Origin: Planctomycetota bacterium
GTDB lineage: Bacteria; Planctomycetota; Planctomycetia; Pirellulales; Pirellulaceae
Assembly: GCA_026692885.1 (NCBI GenBank)
Contig: JAPLNJ010001097.1
Location: 1 to 10,154, forward strand
Reading direction: 5' to 3'
Length of the DNA stretch: 10,154 bases
How positions within the stretch are numbered: position 1 is the stretch's first letter; each line of letters starts with the position of its first letter. Below, one piece after another: positions 1-5,235 of the stretch. Both the position numbers and the translations under genes were made by a program. The notes beneath the pieces were generated by a model, which worked only from the letters and a program-made list of their open reading frames with translations, did not search any database and had not been told where the DNA came from.

Positions 1-194
1 AGGTAACCGCGGCCACAGAAACCCAAAAACTAAAACTACTTCAACTCGAATGCCAAGACCAAGCCGCGTAAAATCCTTAACGGCGTTGTCCCTCGCCCCA
101 GTACTCCGGCACACAGGGGATTAAGCACTCCCGCCCCCGCCGACCTTGCGTCGGTGGAGCGATGATTGTGCACTACCACGAGCCCAAGAAAATG

Positions 195-255
195 GCTTCT
201 TTCCCTGCCACCGCCACAGCCGCCTCGCGGCTGTGGCGGCGGCAGGGAAAGAAGC
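195..255. repeat. Long GC-rich hairpin (15 + 13 bp stem, 3-nt loop)
   Basis: Arm 195-209 (GCTTCTTTCCCTGCC) is the exact reverse complement of 241-255. After one mismatch (A210/C240) the stem continues with 211-223 (CCGCCACAGCCGC) pairing to 227-239, leaving a loop of only CTC (224-226). This gives 28 pairs with one mismatch. It lacks a U-tract, so it is more like a dispersed palindromic repeat (REP or miniature element) than a simple terminator. It stands alone about 150 nt upstream of the TPR gene start. Confidence 0.85.
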
Positions 256-388
256 GGTGGGCCGTTTGCTGGGGCGTAGCTGGTGCAAAATCACGGGCTC
301 CACCGGGACAAGCTCGGCGGGGGCCTAACGCTAAACGTAGACGATTACGAGCATCTTGACGGAACAAGTTTCCAGCCTGCACAGCACG

Positions 389-394
389 AAGGAG
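389..394 (+). promoter_or_regulatory. Ribosome binding site AAGGAG for the TPR gene
   Basis: AAGGAG lies 9 nt before the ATG at 404. It decides the start: the same frame can be opened upstream at a TTG (356), but that start has no Shine-Dalgarno sequence and the added residues do not look like a TPR protein. Confidence 0.65.
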
Positions 395-403
395 CGATCT
401 TCC

Positions 404-1210
404 ATGAGCCACCGGAAGGAACATTCCGGCGACCTGCGTCGCCGGGCGAAGAAGCACAAGGAACAGCTGGCCGCGACCACGGGGTTGGCCACCGGCTTAC
501 GTCTGGCCGAGCGACTGCTGGAAGACGGCCGATTGCCGGAGGCTCATCAGCAGCTCCACGAACTCGACCGCGAGTATCCCCAGCGGCGCGAAGTCCTGAG
601 GCTGCTCGCGGAGGTCTGTCGCCAGTTGAACGTCGCGGAGTACCGTCAGGTCTGCCAGCGACTCGTGGATTTGGATCCCGCTGACTGCGAAGCCGTACTG
701 TCTTTGGCGAACGCGTATCTGCAGAACGACCACAGGACCCTGGCGCTCGTGGCCTATCGCAGGTTTCTCGAACGCTGGCCCCGTGATTCTCGCGTGGCCC
801 GCTTGCAAGAGCCGGTGCGTATGCTGGAAAGGCAACTTGAGGTAGAGCGTCTGAATGCCAAGCTCGCGCGGGAAGACTGTCTGGAAATCTTCACGTACCA
901 CGAACAGATCCAGATCGCCTTGTCCGACCAGGAATTCGAACACGCCGTCGAGTTGGCGGATCGGATTTTGGCCCGCTATCCGCACTTTGATGCCGCAGGC
1001 AACAACCGGGCCGAGGCACTCTTTCAGTTGGGGCGTCTGGACGATGCCATCACCGAATGCCGCCGTGTCTTGGGATACAAGCCCGAAGATGGCCCAGCAG
1101 CAACGTCTGCTGCAGATGTGCCCCTACCTGCCGCGGTTGGTGCCGGTGCTGCTCGAACGCGGCGACTCCGTGGCTCGCGTCACCGCCCACTGGATTGCCT
1201 CCACCAGTGA
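404..1210 (+). CDS. Tetratricopeptide-repeat protein, N-terminal part of a frame-disrupted gene
   Basis: The start is ATG 404, giving about 268 codons. The protein begins MSHRKEHSGDLRRRAKKH and is built of helical hairpins typical of TPR proteins, for example the segments around 'AERLLEDGRLPEAHQQLHEL', 'LALVAYRRFLERWP' and 'AEALFQLGRLDDAITECRRVL'. TPR domains bind other proteins, and no catalytic domain is visible. TPR-like sequence continues until about codon 228 (near base 1089). After that the frame becomes an Ala/Arg-rich tail of about 40 residues that reads like an out-of-frame shadow, while the +1-shifted frame takes over with good TPR sequence. I therefore read this as the front half of one gene broken by an indel, possibly also missing a middle section. 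A genuine shorter protein with an odd tail is possible but less likely. Confidence 0.7.
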   Translation: MSHRKEHSGDLRRRAKKHKEQLAATTGLATGLRLAERLLEDGRLPEAHQQLHELDREYPQRREVLRLLAEVCRQLNVAEYRQVCQRLVDLDPADCEAVLSLANAYLQNDHRTLALVAYRRFLERWPRDSRVARLQEPVRMLERQLEVERLNAKLAREDCLEIFTYHEQIQIALSDQEFEHAVELADRILARYPHFDAAGNNRAEALFQLGRLDDAITECRRVLGYKPEDGPAATSAADVPLPAAVGAGAARTRRLRGSRHRPLDCLHQ

Positions 1211-1871
1211 GACCCCGGAGATGCTCGCCGCGTTGCGCACGTTCGCCCTCGGAAAAAATGGGCCGGACAAACTGCGGCACGACTCGTTGGTGACACTGTG
1301 GCAGAAGCACGCCGTCGGCCGTCACGTCACGATGTGGTGCGAGGGTCAGTGGCGCGAAGAGAACGTGTTCGCTTGGGAAATCTATGGCGGCGACATCGTT
1401 CGCGGCTGGCCGGACGAGGTCGAGCGTTTGGCCGCCCGCGCGGAGCAGGCCCAGCGTCTGGGCCAGGCAAAGCTCGCCGAGGTGCTGTTCCGCGAGGCAC
1501 TGTCTCTACGCCCGGATACCCCGGAGTTGCTGAACAACCTGGGCGCGGCGCTCGGGCAGCAAGGCCGCTACGACGAGGCCATGGCGCTGGCCGAACGCAT
1601 CTGTCGCGACCACCCGGACTATTTGTTCGGTCGTACCAATTTCGCCGTGATCCTGGCCAACCGAGGCGAGTTCGAACGGGCCAAGCAGTTGATCGAACCG
1701 CTCTTGGACCGCGAACGGTTCAGTGGCAACGAATTCAGCGCCGTCTGTTTTTGCAAAGCCAACCTCGCGAGGCACCAGGGACAGCCGGACCAGGTGCAGT
1801 TCTGGGCGGACTACTTGGCACGCGTTCAGCCGAATGATCCGAAATTGGCCAGCATTCGCAAGTGGTGCTGA
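1089..1871 (+). CDS. Tetratricopeptide-repeat protein, C-terminal part of the same gene in a shifted frame
   Basis: The frame opens much earlier (from about 855), but recognisable protein starts near ATG 1089 and runs 260 residues to TGA 1869-1871. It contains a segment 'CPYLPRLVPVLLERGD' and 'TPEMLAALRTFALG', then TPRs: 'AKLAEVLFREALSLRP', 'LNNLGAALGQQGRYDEAMAL' and 'ANRGEFERAKQLIEPLLDR'. From memory, bacterial TPR proteins of about 600 residues carry this same order (N-terminal TPRs, a long middle section, then a PxLVPxLLDRGD segment and C-terminal TPRs). Here the middle appears short, which suggests a deletion at the frame junction. There is no good ribosome binding site before 1089, so independent translation is doubtful. 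It overlaps the open frame of the first half by about 120 nt. Confidence 0.65.
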   Translation: MAQQQRLLQMCPYLPRLVPVLLERGDSVARVTAHWIASTSETPEMLAALRTFALGKNGPDKLRHDSLVTLWQKHAVGRHVTMWCEGQWREENVFAWEIYGGDIVRGWPDEVERLAARAEQAQRLGQAKLAEVLFREALSLRPDTPELLNNLGAALGQQGRYDEAMALAERICRDHPDYLFGRTNFAVILANRGEFERAKQLIEPLLDRERFSGNEFSAVCFCKANLARHQGQPDQVQFWADYLARVQPNDPKLASIRKWC

Positions 1872-1883
1872 ACTCGGGGACCG

Positions 1884-1900
1884 ACTGGCGAAGAGCCAGT
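1884..1900 (+). terminator. Possible weak terminator hairpin after the TPR gene
   Basis: ACTGGC (1884-1889) pairs with GCCAGT (1895-1900) around a 5-nt loop, followed by TT and then mixed sequence. The stem is short and the T-run is poor. The call rests mainly on its place 13 nt after the TPR stop codon and before a separate promoter. Confidence 0.3.
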
Positions 1901-1970
1901 TTCCAAACTCCCCCATGTCCCATCAGATTCCAAGCGGCAGACACGGCTGTGTTCCCGATGCCGCCGAGGA

Positions 1971-1976
1971 TATAAT
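1971..1976 (+). promoter_or_regulatory. Consensus -10 box (TATAAT) for the ATPase/TOPRIM operon
   Basis: A perfect TATAAT stands 35 nt before the ATPase start codon, in a stretch that is otherwise GC-rich. Transcription from it would begin around 1983 and give a leader of about 30 nt containing the ribosome binding site. No good -35 hexamer is visible at 17 +/- 1 nt upstream (bases 1948-1953 read TGTGTT), so the promoter may be weak, activator-dependent or use another sigma factor. Confidence 0.5.
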
Positions 1977-1996
1977 CCCGAAAGAAACGAGTCCTC

Positions 1997-2002
1997 ACGG
2001 AG
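1997..2002 (+). promoter_or_regulatory. Ribosome binding site for the ATPase gene
   Basis: ACGGAG lies 9 nt before the ATG at 2012. It supports 2012 as the true start, since no other in-frame start with such a site is nearby. Confidence 0.5.
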
Positions 2003-2011
2003 CGAATTGCG

Positions 2012-3055
2012 ATGCATGTAAACCGTCTGAAACTTCTCGGAGTCCGGTCGCTCTGGCAGGATCTTCCACCCGGAGGCGAGCCGTTCTCCGATGCTGCGCA
2101 GGCCCGGCTCTTGGTGCGTGGGCCGAACGGGAGCGGGAAATCAACCATCCTCGAAGCCATTTCGCTCCTTTGGAGACAATTCGGAGAGTGGATTGACCGC
2201 GGAGAACTGCTTGACGTGCCGCCATCCATCGCGATACCGTTCCGCACATCGCACCTCGTCCGCGCGGACCTGGCTGCCATGGAGATTGTGGGGCACCCTC
2301 TCATTTCAAGCTCGTTATGGATTGGTGTGGGACGTCGCAAACCATGGGAGGATCTGAAGGCGGCGTTTCCAAGGGCCCAATTCGCCGGTGCTATCCGTTC
2401 GAGCGGTTGGAATATTGAGCTCCCGTCTCCTGCATGGCGGGAGCACCGGCACCTGAGCCTTGTGGGCAAATTGGCCAGCCCGAACATTATCTATTTTCCA
2501 CCGGAGGATCGATATCCAAGGTCTCGCCCAGGACTGGTTGGCTTCCCAGCACACGTCACGGATGTGACGGCTTTCAACTGGCATGCAAGACCGGAACCGC
2601 GAACTCGCTTCGAGGATCTAGTACTGACCATGAGTGCGATTCGCCCGCAAGATTATGAGGAATTCCGATTGATGGTGAACTTGTGCCTGCGGCCGACTAA
2701 CAAAGTACTACGAGGCTTCAATGATCGTGGTTACTTGGTCGTCACAGGAGAACGCCACGATGGCCAGCCCTTCGAGCATAGAGTCAAGGACCTGTCGTCG
2801 GGCGAGCGTCAGATGCTGCTAGTCCTAGGATTTACAATTGCATTCCTACGTGAGGGCGGCATCGTCCTTGTTGATGAGCCCGATCTTCACATCCATACTG
2901 CAATGACAACGCAGTTGATGCAGATGCTGGGCCATATCGTCCAGCGGCGGCGTGGCCAGCTCATTGTGGCGTCGCACTCTGAAACGGTCTGGGAATACTT
3001 CTCACGAACGACGGAGCGACTGGATTTGAATCCTTGGACGGGTGGACCAATATGA
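2012..3055 (+). CDS. ABC/SMC-type AAA ATPase, AriA-like, of a two-gene ATPase-TOPRIM defence cassette
   Basis: The 347-residue protein carries a complete ABC/RecF-type ATPase. Walker A is GPNGSGKST (residues 37-45), the signature is LSSGERQ (261-267), Walker B is IVLVDEPD (284-291, D288 and E289), followed by LHIH, and the switch histidine is in ASHS (320-323). The N-terminus (LKLLGVRSL) has the strand pattern of OLD/RecF/AAA_21 proteins. There is no transmembrane segment and no transporter-like helical insertion. About 215 residues separate Walker A from the signature and form the lobe that differs between families. The stop overlaps the next start as ATGA, so the TOPRIM partner is translationally coupled. 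In PARIS, the AriA ATPase forms a scaffold that holds the TOPRIM effector AriB until a phage protein triggers release. The same role here is inference from domain pairing. This protein seems shorter than the AriA I recall. Other options are a split OLD/Gabija-like nuclease or an undescribed relative. Sampled base composition is lower in GC than the flanking genes. Confidence 0.85.
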   Translation: MHVNRLKLLGVRSLWQDLPPGGEPFSDAAQARLLVRGPNGSGKSTILEAISLLWRQFGEWIDRGELLDVPPSIAIPFRTSHLVRADLAAMEIVGHPLISSSLWIGVGRRKPWEDLKAAFPRAQFAGAIRSSGWNIELPSPAWREHRHLSLVGKLASPNIIYFPPEDRYPRSRPGLVGFPAHVTDVTAFNWHARPEPRTRFEDLVLTMSAIRPQDYEEFRLMVNLCLRPTNKVLRGFNDRGYLVVTGERHDGQPFEHRVKDLSSGERQMLLVLGFTIAFLREGGIVLVDEPDLHIHTAMTTQLMQMLGHIVQRRRGQLIVASHSETVWEYFSRTTERLDLNPWTGGPI

Positions 3056-3867
3056 GCGATCCGACGTACGTCACCAAGGCCAAGCAGGCACTGAGTCTCG
3101 GGAAGAAGATCCTGTTTCTTGAAGGCATTGACGACGAAGCAGTCTACACAAAATGGCTGGAAAAGCTGGACCCTCTGTTCGCTGCCCGCTTGGAGATCAT
3201 TGACTGTGAAGGCCAGCAGAAGGTGAGCAAAGGACTCGCGTTGCTGGGAAATCCACCAAACGTCTTTGGGATCCAAGACCGTGACGAATGGGATTCGGCA
3301 CAGATTGCTGCAATGCAAGCCGCGCATCCAAGGCTGTTCGTGAATCCCGATCGGCACACACTCGAGAGTTATTGTTGCGATCCGCAGGAGATCACTCTCG
3401 CACTGCTGAATCAGGACCCTGCGACTTTCGGACCACAAGTAAATCAGCTGACGGCCGAGATCACGGCCGGACTGGCCGACTGGGTGGACCACGGAGCCCT
3501 GTGGACCAGCCTGATGCGCGTCCAGAATGCGATGCAGGAAGCGAAGCTCCCCCATTTTTTTAATCAAATCGTCCCGATCCCGCCGGATGCCACGATCAGG
3601 ACGCGTATGCAGCAGTGGCGAACAATCGTGGATGACGTGGACATGTTTGCTGCATTTGCTGCATTAAGAACCCACGCACGGTCGCAAACGCAGTCCAAGC
3701 AGCTTCAATCATGCGTTTACGCTCCCCTGTTCTTTACTGCAGTGGTGCTCCCCAAGTTGCAGCAGCTTCAGCCGAGCGATGAGCGAACCTGGAAGGTCAA
3801 TTTGGCCGAATGGTCGCCGAACCCACCTCCCGATGTAGTGCCTCTGCTGCAGGCCGTGCTCGCGTGA
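3052..3867 (+). CDS. TOPRIM-domain (DUF4435/OLD-like) protein, AriB-like effector candidate
   Basis: The start is ATG 3052, giving 271 residues. It overlaps the ATPase stop as ATGA, which makes it a better start than an in-frame TTG 18 nt upstream. The N-terminal half shows TOPRIM features: KKILFLEGIDDEAVY (E24, then G-x-D-D at 25-28), a strand ending FGIQDRDEW (D76 and D78 of the DxD motif), and then HTLESYCCDP (102-111), which matches the conserved E-x-Y segment of DUF4435/OLD TOPRIM proteins ('IENYLLDP' type). These acidic residues coordinate metal in nucleolytic TOPRIM enzymes. The C-terminal half (from about 115) is helical and unassigned. In PARIS, AriB is a DUF4435 TOPRIM nuclease that cleaves host tRNA when released by AriA. 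I infer a similar toxic-nuclease role, though the target is unknown. No catalytic position looks lost. It converges with a minus-strand antitoxin gene whose frame runs into its 3' end. Confidence 0.8.
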   Translation: MSDPTYVTKAKQALSLGKKILFLEGIDDEAVYTKWLEKLDPLFAARLEIIDCEGQQKVSKGLALLGNPPNVFGIQDRDEWDSAQIAAMQAAHPRLFVNPDRHTLESYCCDPQEITLALLNQDPATFGPQVNQLTAEITAGLADWVDHGALWTSLMRVQNAMQEAKLPHFFNQIVPIPPDATIRTRMQQWRTIVDDVDMFAAFAALRTHARSQTQSKQLQSCVYAPLFFTAVVLPKLQQLQPSDERTWKVNLAEWSPNPPPDVVPLLQAVLA

Positions 3868-4068
3868 CAGCCTTGGGGTGCTTGCCGACCAATCCGGCGG
3901 CCCGTCCAAGTTCAAGGATCGCGCGACATCGAGGAACGAGGCCTCGCCACCCCGACCGCTTGTGATGCTCTCCACGGTGATACGCACGTGCGTATTCGGG
4001 GCGAGTTCGAGCGGCTTGGCCGGCCGGAAAACGTGCCCGTCAAAAATAGCGTCGATTGTCTCAGACAT
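3709..4068 (-). CDS. AF2212-like (DUF104) antitoxin, C-terminus lost, no toxin partner
   Basis: The protein begins at ATG 4068. Residues 1-62 have the pattern of DUF104/AF2212-like antitoxins: 'TIDAIFDGHVFRPAKPLEL', 'NTHVRITVE' and 'SFLDVARSLNLDGPPDWSA'. In the family this last segment is normally followed by a short tail of about 10 residues and the stop. Here it changes after A62 (base about 3883) into 57 unrelated residues that are antisense to the end of the TOPRIM gene. I interpret this as a truncated gene with a readthrough tail. Such antitoxins usually precede a PIN-domain toxin gene on the same strand. Downstream here is the defence cassette instead, so the toxin is missing. The N-terminal homology is convincing, but whether the gene is still functional is not known. 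Confidence 0.65.
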   Translation of the reverse strand: MSETIDAIFDGHVFRPAKPLELAPNTHVRITVESITSGRGGEASFLDVARSLNLDGPPDWSASTPRLSREHGLQQRHYIGRWVRRPFGQIDLPGSLIARLKLLQLGEHHCSKEQGSVNA

Positions 4069-4161
4069 AGCGCTGCACCCTAAGCGAACGGTCGACTAGC
4101 TCACCGACGAAGCTTACCAGATCTCCAAGGAATGGGGAACTGTGTGTGAACGGACACCTGT
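4069..4161. other. Short gap between antitoxin and hypothetical genes
   Basis: This is the upstream region of the antitoxin gene. A weak AGGG lies about 9 nt before its ATG on the minus strand. On the plus strand a stretch at 4100-4165 reads 'LTDEAYQISKEWG...' to a stop and looks protein-like, but it has no start codon and follows a stop directly. It may be a gene remnant or chance. Confidence 0.3.
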
Positions 4162-4383
4162 TTAATTGACCCAGTGCGAAGCATCGTCCGACTCGGCGGA
4201 CTCGCTGTTTCGCTCGACCGCTCGCGCGATCAGCAGCGATTTGGCCCGTAATCCGTCGAGGGTCAATTGGGACCAGTAATCACGGGGCCGGCTGGCGGGC
4301 GGGTGTTGCTCTAGCCACTGCAAACCGGCTTGGTGGGCGGCGGCGTACTCGCGTGGTTCTGACACGGGATCGAAGTGAATCAC
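4162..4383 (-). CDS. Small hypothetical protein, coupled by GTGA overlap to the frame upstream
   Basis: The chosen start is GTG 4383, giving 73 residues beginning MIHFDPVSEPREY. It is preceded by GGGAGG with a 7-nt gap, and its GTG overlaps the stop of the 4380-4745 frame as GTGA, a typical translational coupling. Starting instead at the earlier GTG (4410) would add nine low-complexity residues and lose the coupling. The first 40 residues (FDPVSEP..., WLEQHP, RPRDYWS) faintly recall the N-terminus of HNH-type nucleases in which 'F-PV-EP...WL..HP...RP.DYW' precedes the nuclease part. Here no HNH motif follows and the protein ends in a polar Ser/Glu/Asp-rich tail, so it could be a truncated relic. 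Function not recognised. Confidence 0.5.
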   Translation of the reverse strand: MIHFDPVSEPREYAAAHQAGLQWLEQHPPASRPRDYWSQLTLDGLRAKSLLIARAVERNSESAESDDASHWVN

Positions 4384-4745
4384 GCCCCGGCCTCCCGCTG
4401 GACGACCCACCGCGGCCAGAACGGATCGTGGCCGGGTAGCACGCTCTGCAACTCGCGATCAATGGCCTCCCGCGTGTTGAGGTCCAACGGCAGCCCCGCT
4501 GGCTCGCCGCGTTGGAAGCACTTGGCCGCTTCGATGGCCCGTTCGGCCTCCTGGGAACGGGCCTGCCGCAAGCCGAAAGCTTCCGACACCAGCCAGTTCG
4601 TCACGTCGCCCTGCTTGCTCCACGGCAGCGCGGTGACGGTGGCCTCTTGCCCACGCAACTCGAAAGTGAACACGCGGTCCAAGTCCAAACCAGCACGTAC
4701 GCCAAAGCTAGAATCCGTTTCATGCCGAAGCGTGCGTAATACCAT
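4380..4745 (-). CDS. Hypothetical protein
   Basis: The frame has 121 residues from ATG 4745. I do not recognise the family. It is acidic/mixed and predicted soluble, with a central helical stretch 'VSEAFGLRQARSQEAERAIEAAK' split over two helices and a Trp-rich end (HDPFWPRWVV). Composition and third-position GC look coding, and the stop overlaps a following gene as GTGA with a good ribosome binding site between. The 5' end is doubtful: there is no ribosome binding site before 4745, and the first 25 or so residues look less natural. In a neighbouring minus-strand frame, ATG 4723 opens a hydrophobic leader 'MKRILALAYVLVWTWTA' that could belong to this gene if there were a frameshift near 4670. 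Confidence 0.5.
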   Translation of the reverse strand: MVLRTLRHETDSSFGVRAGLDLDRVFTFELRGQEATVTALPWSKQGDVTNWLVSEAFGLRQARSQEAERAIEAAKCFQRGEPAGLPLDLNTREAIDRELQSVLPGHDPFWPRWVVQREAGA

Positions 4746-4959
4746 CGGCTAAATGGCGCTGTACAACTAAGAACGCACCCAACAAAGCGGCTGAAATGGC
4801 AGAGAGAAACTTCAAGACGGTTGGTGGCCCAACGACTGCAGAGACCCCGGATGGCAAGACGCCGCGGGCGCAGGTATCTTGAGAGCCGGATCGCAAAGGC
4901 CCACATGAGGATTCTGTGCCTGCCAGTTTGAGACCCCAAATAGACGACGAGGGACGACC
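4746..4959. other. Intergenic stretch before the truncated oxidoreductase
   Basis: Only chance frames are seen. GAGGGA at 4949-4954, 5 nt before ATG 4960, is a ribosome binding site for the oxidoreductase remnant. The region probably once held its promoter, but no clear -35/-10 pair is visible. Confidence 0.4.
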
Positions 4960-5184
4960 ATGAAACGACGCAACTTCCTGAAGGCAGCGGCAGCGGCTGC
5001 AGTTGGTTTCCACATTGTTCCGCGGCACGTACTCGGCGGCGCAGGACAGACGCCGCCCAGCAAGAAAATGGTCTTGGCCCACATCGGCATTTCGACGCGC
5101 GTTGCCAGCCGGCCTTGGGGAGCTGTGGGCCCCTGCCGCCAACTTGATCCGGCCAGGCCGCTGGGGTATCCTGCTCGTTGCTGA
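4960..5184 (+). pseudogene. Truncated Gfo/Idh/MocA-family oxidoreductase (Tat leader only)
   Basis: ATG 4960 opens MKRRNFLKAAAAAAVGFH, a Tat-type leader of the RRNFLK kind with an Ala-rich hydrophobic core, followed by IVPRHVLGG and 'KKMVLAHIGI'. In planctomycetes this exact layout begins exported Gfo/Idh/MocA NAD(P)-dependent oxidoreductases of 400-500 residues, where the strand 'xxAHIGxGGxG' starts the Rossmann fold. Here homology stops just before the glycine motif (about base 5095), and the frame ends after 74 residues of unrelated sequence. No later part of the enzyme is visible before radC. The ribosome binding site is intact, so a short exported peptide could still be made, but the gene is a fossil. 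Confidence 0.7.
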
Positions 5185-5235
5185 GTTCCGCCCGAGTCCC
5201 CTTAATACTTTGGACGCAAGCAACCGTAGTATCCC

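Larger units (their letters stand above)
1..403. other. Non-coding leader region before the TPR gene
   Basis: No convincing gene is seen here. Short open frames exist on both strands, but they are arginine/alanine-rich, lack ribosome binding sites and mostly run through the hairpin at 195-255. The first 60 bases are relatively A-rich. A weak copy of the GC-rich repeat found near the right end of the window may lie at about 90-119 (CCCTCGCCCC, then GTAC, CCGG and AGGGG), which is too degenerate to pair well. A TAA stands at bases 4-6, which could be the stop of an upstream gene, but nothing else supports that. Confidence 0.5.

Noticed and set aside
283..684. Plus-strand frame overlapping the TPR start
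   Set aside because: Low-complexity Gly/Arg/Pro sequence, no ribosome binding site, overlaps a well-supported gene.
2012..3867. Gabija or Septu as the identity of the cassette
   Set aside because: Gabija fuses ATPase and TOPRIM in one GajA protein with a UvrD-like GajB, and Septu pairs its ATPase with an HNH protein. Neither matches separate ATPase and TOPRIM genes without a helicase or HNH.
4100..4165. Protein-like 21-codon stretch on the plus strand
   Set aside because: It has no start codon, is directly preceded by a stop in the same frame and is too short to assign.
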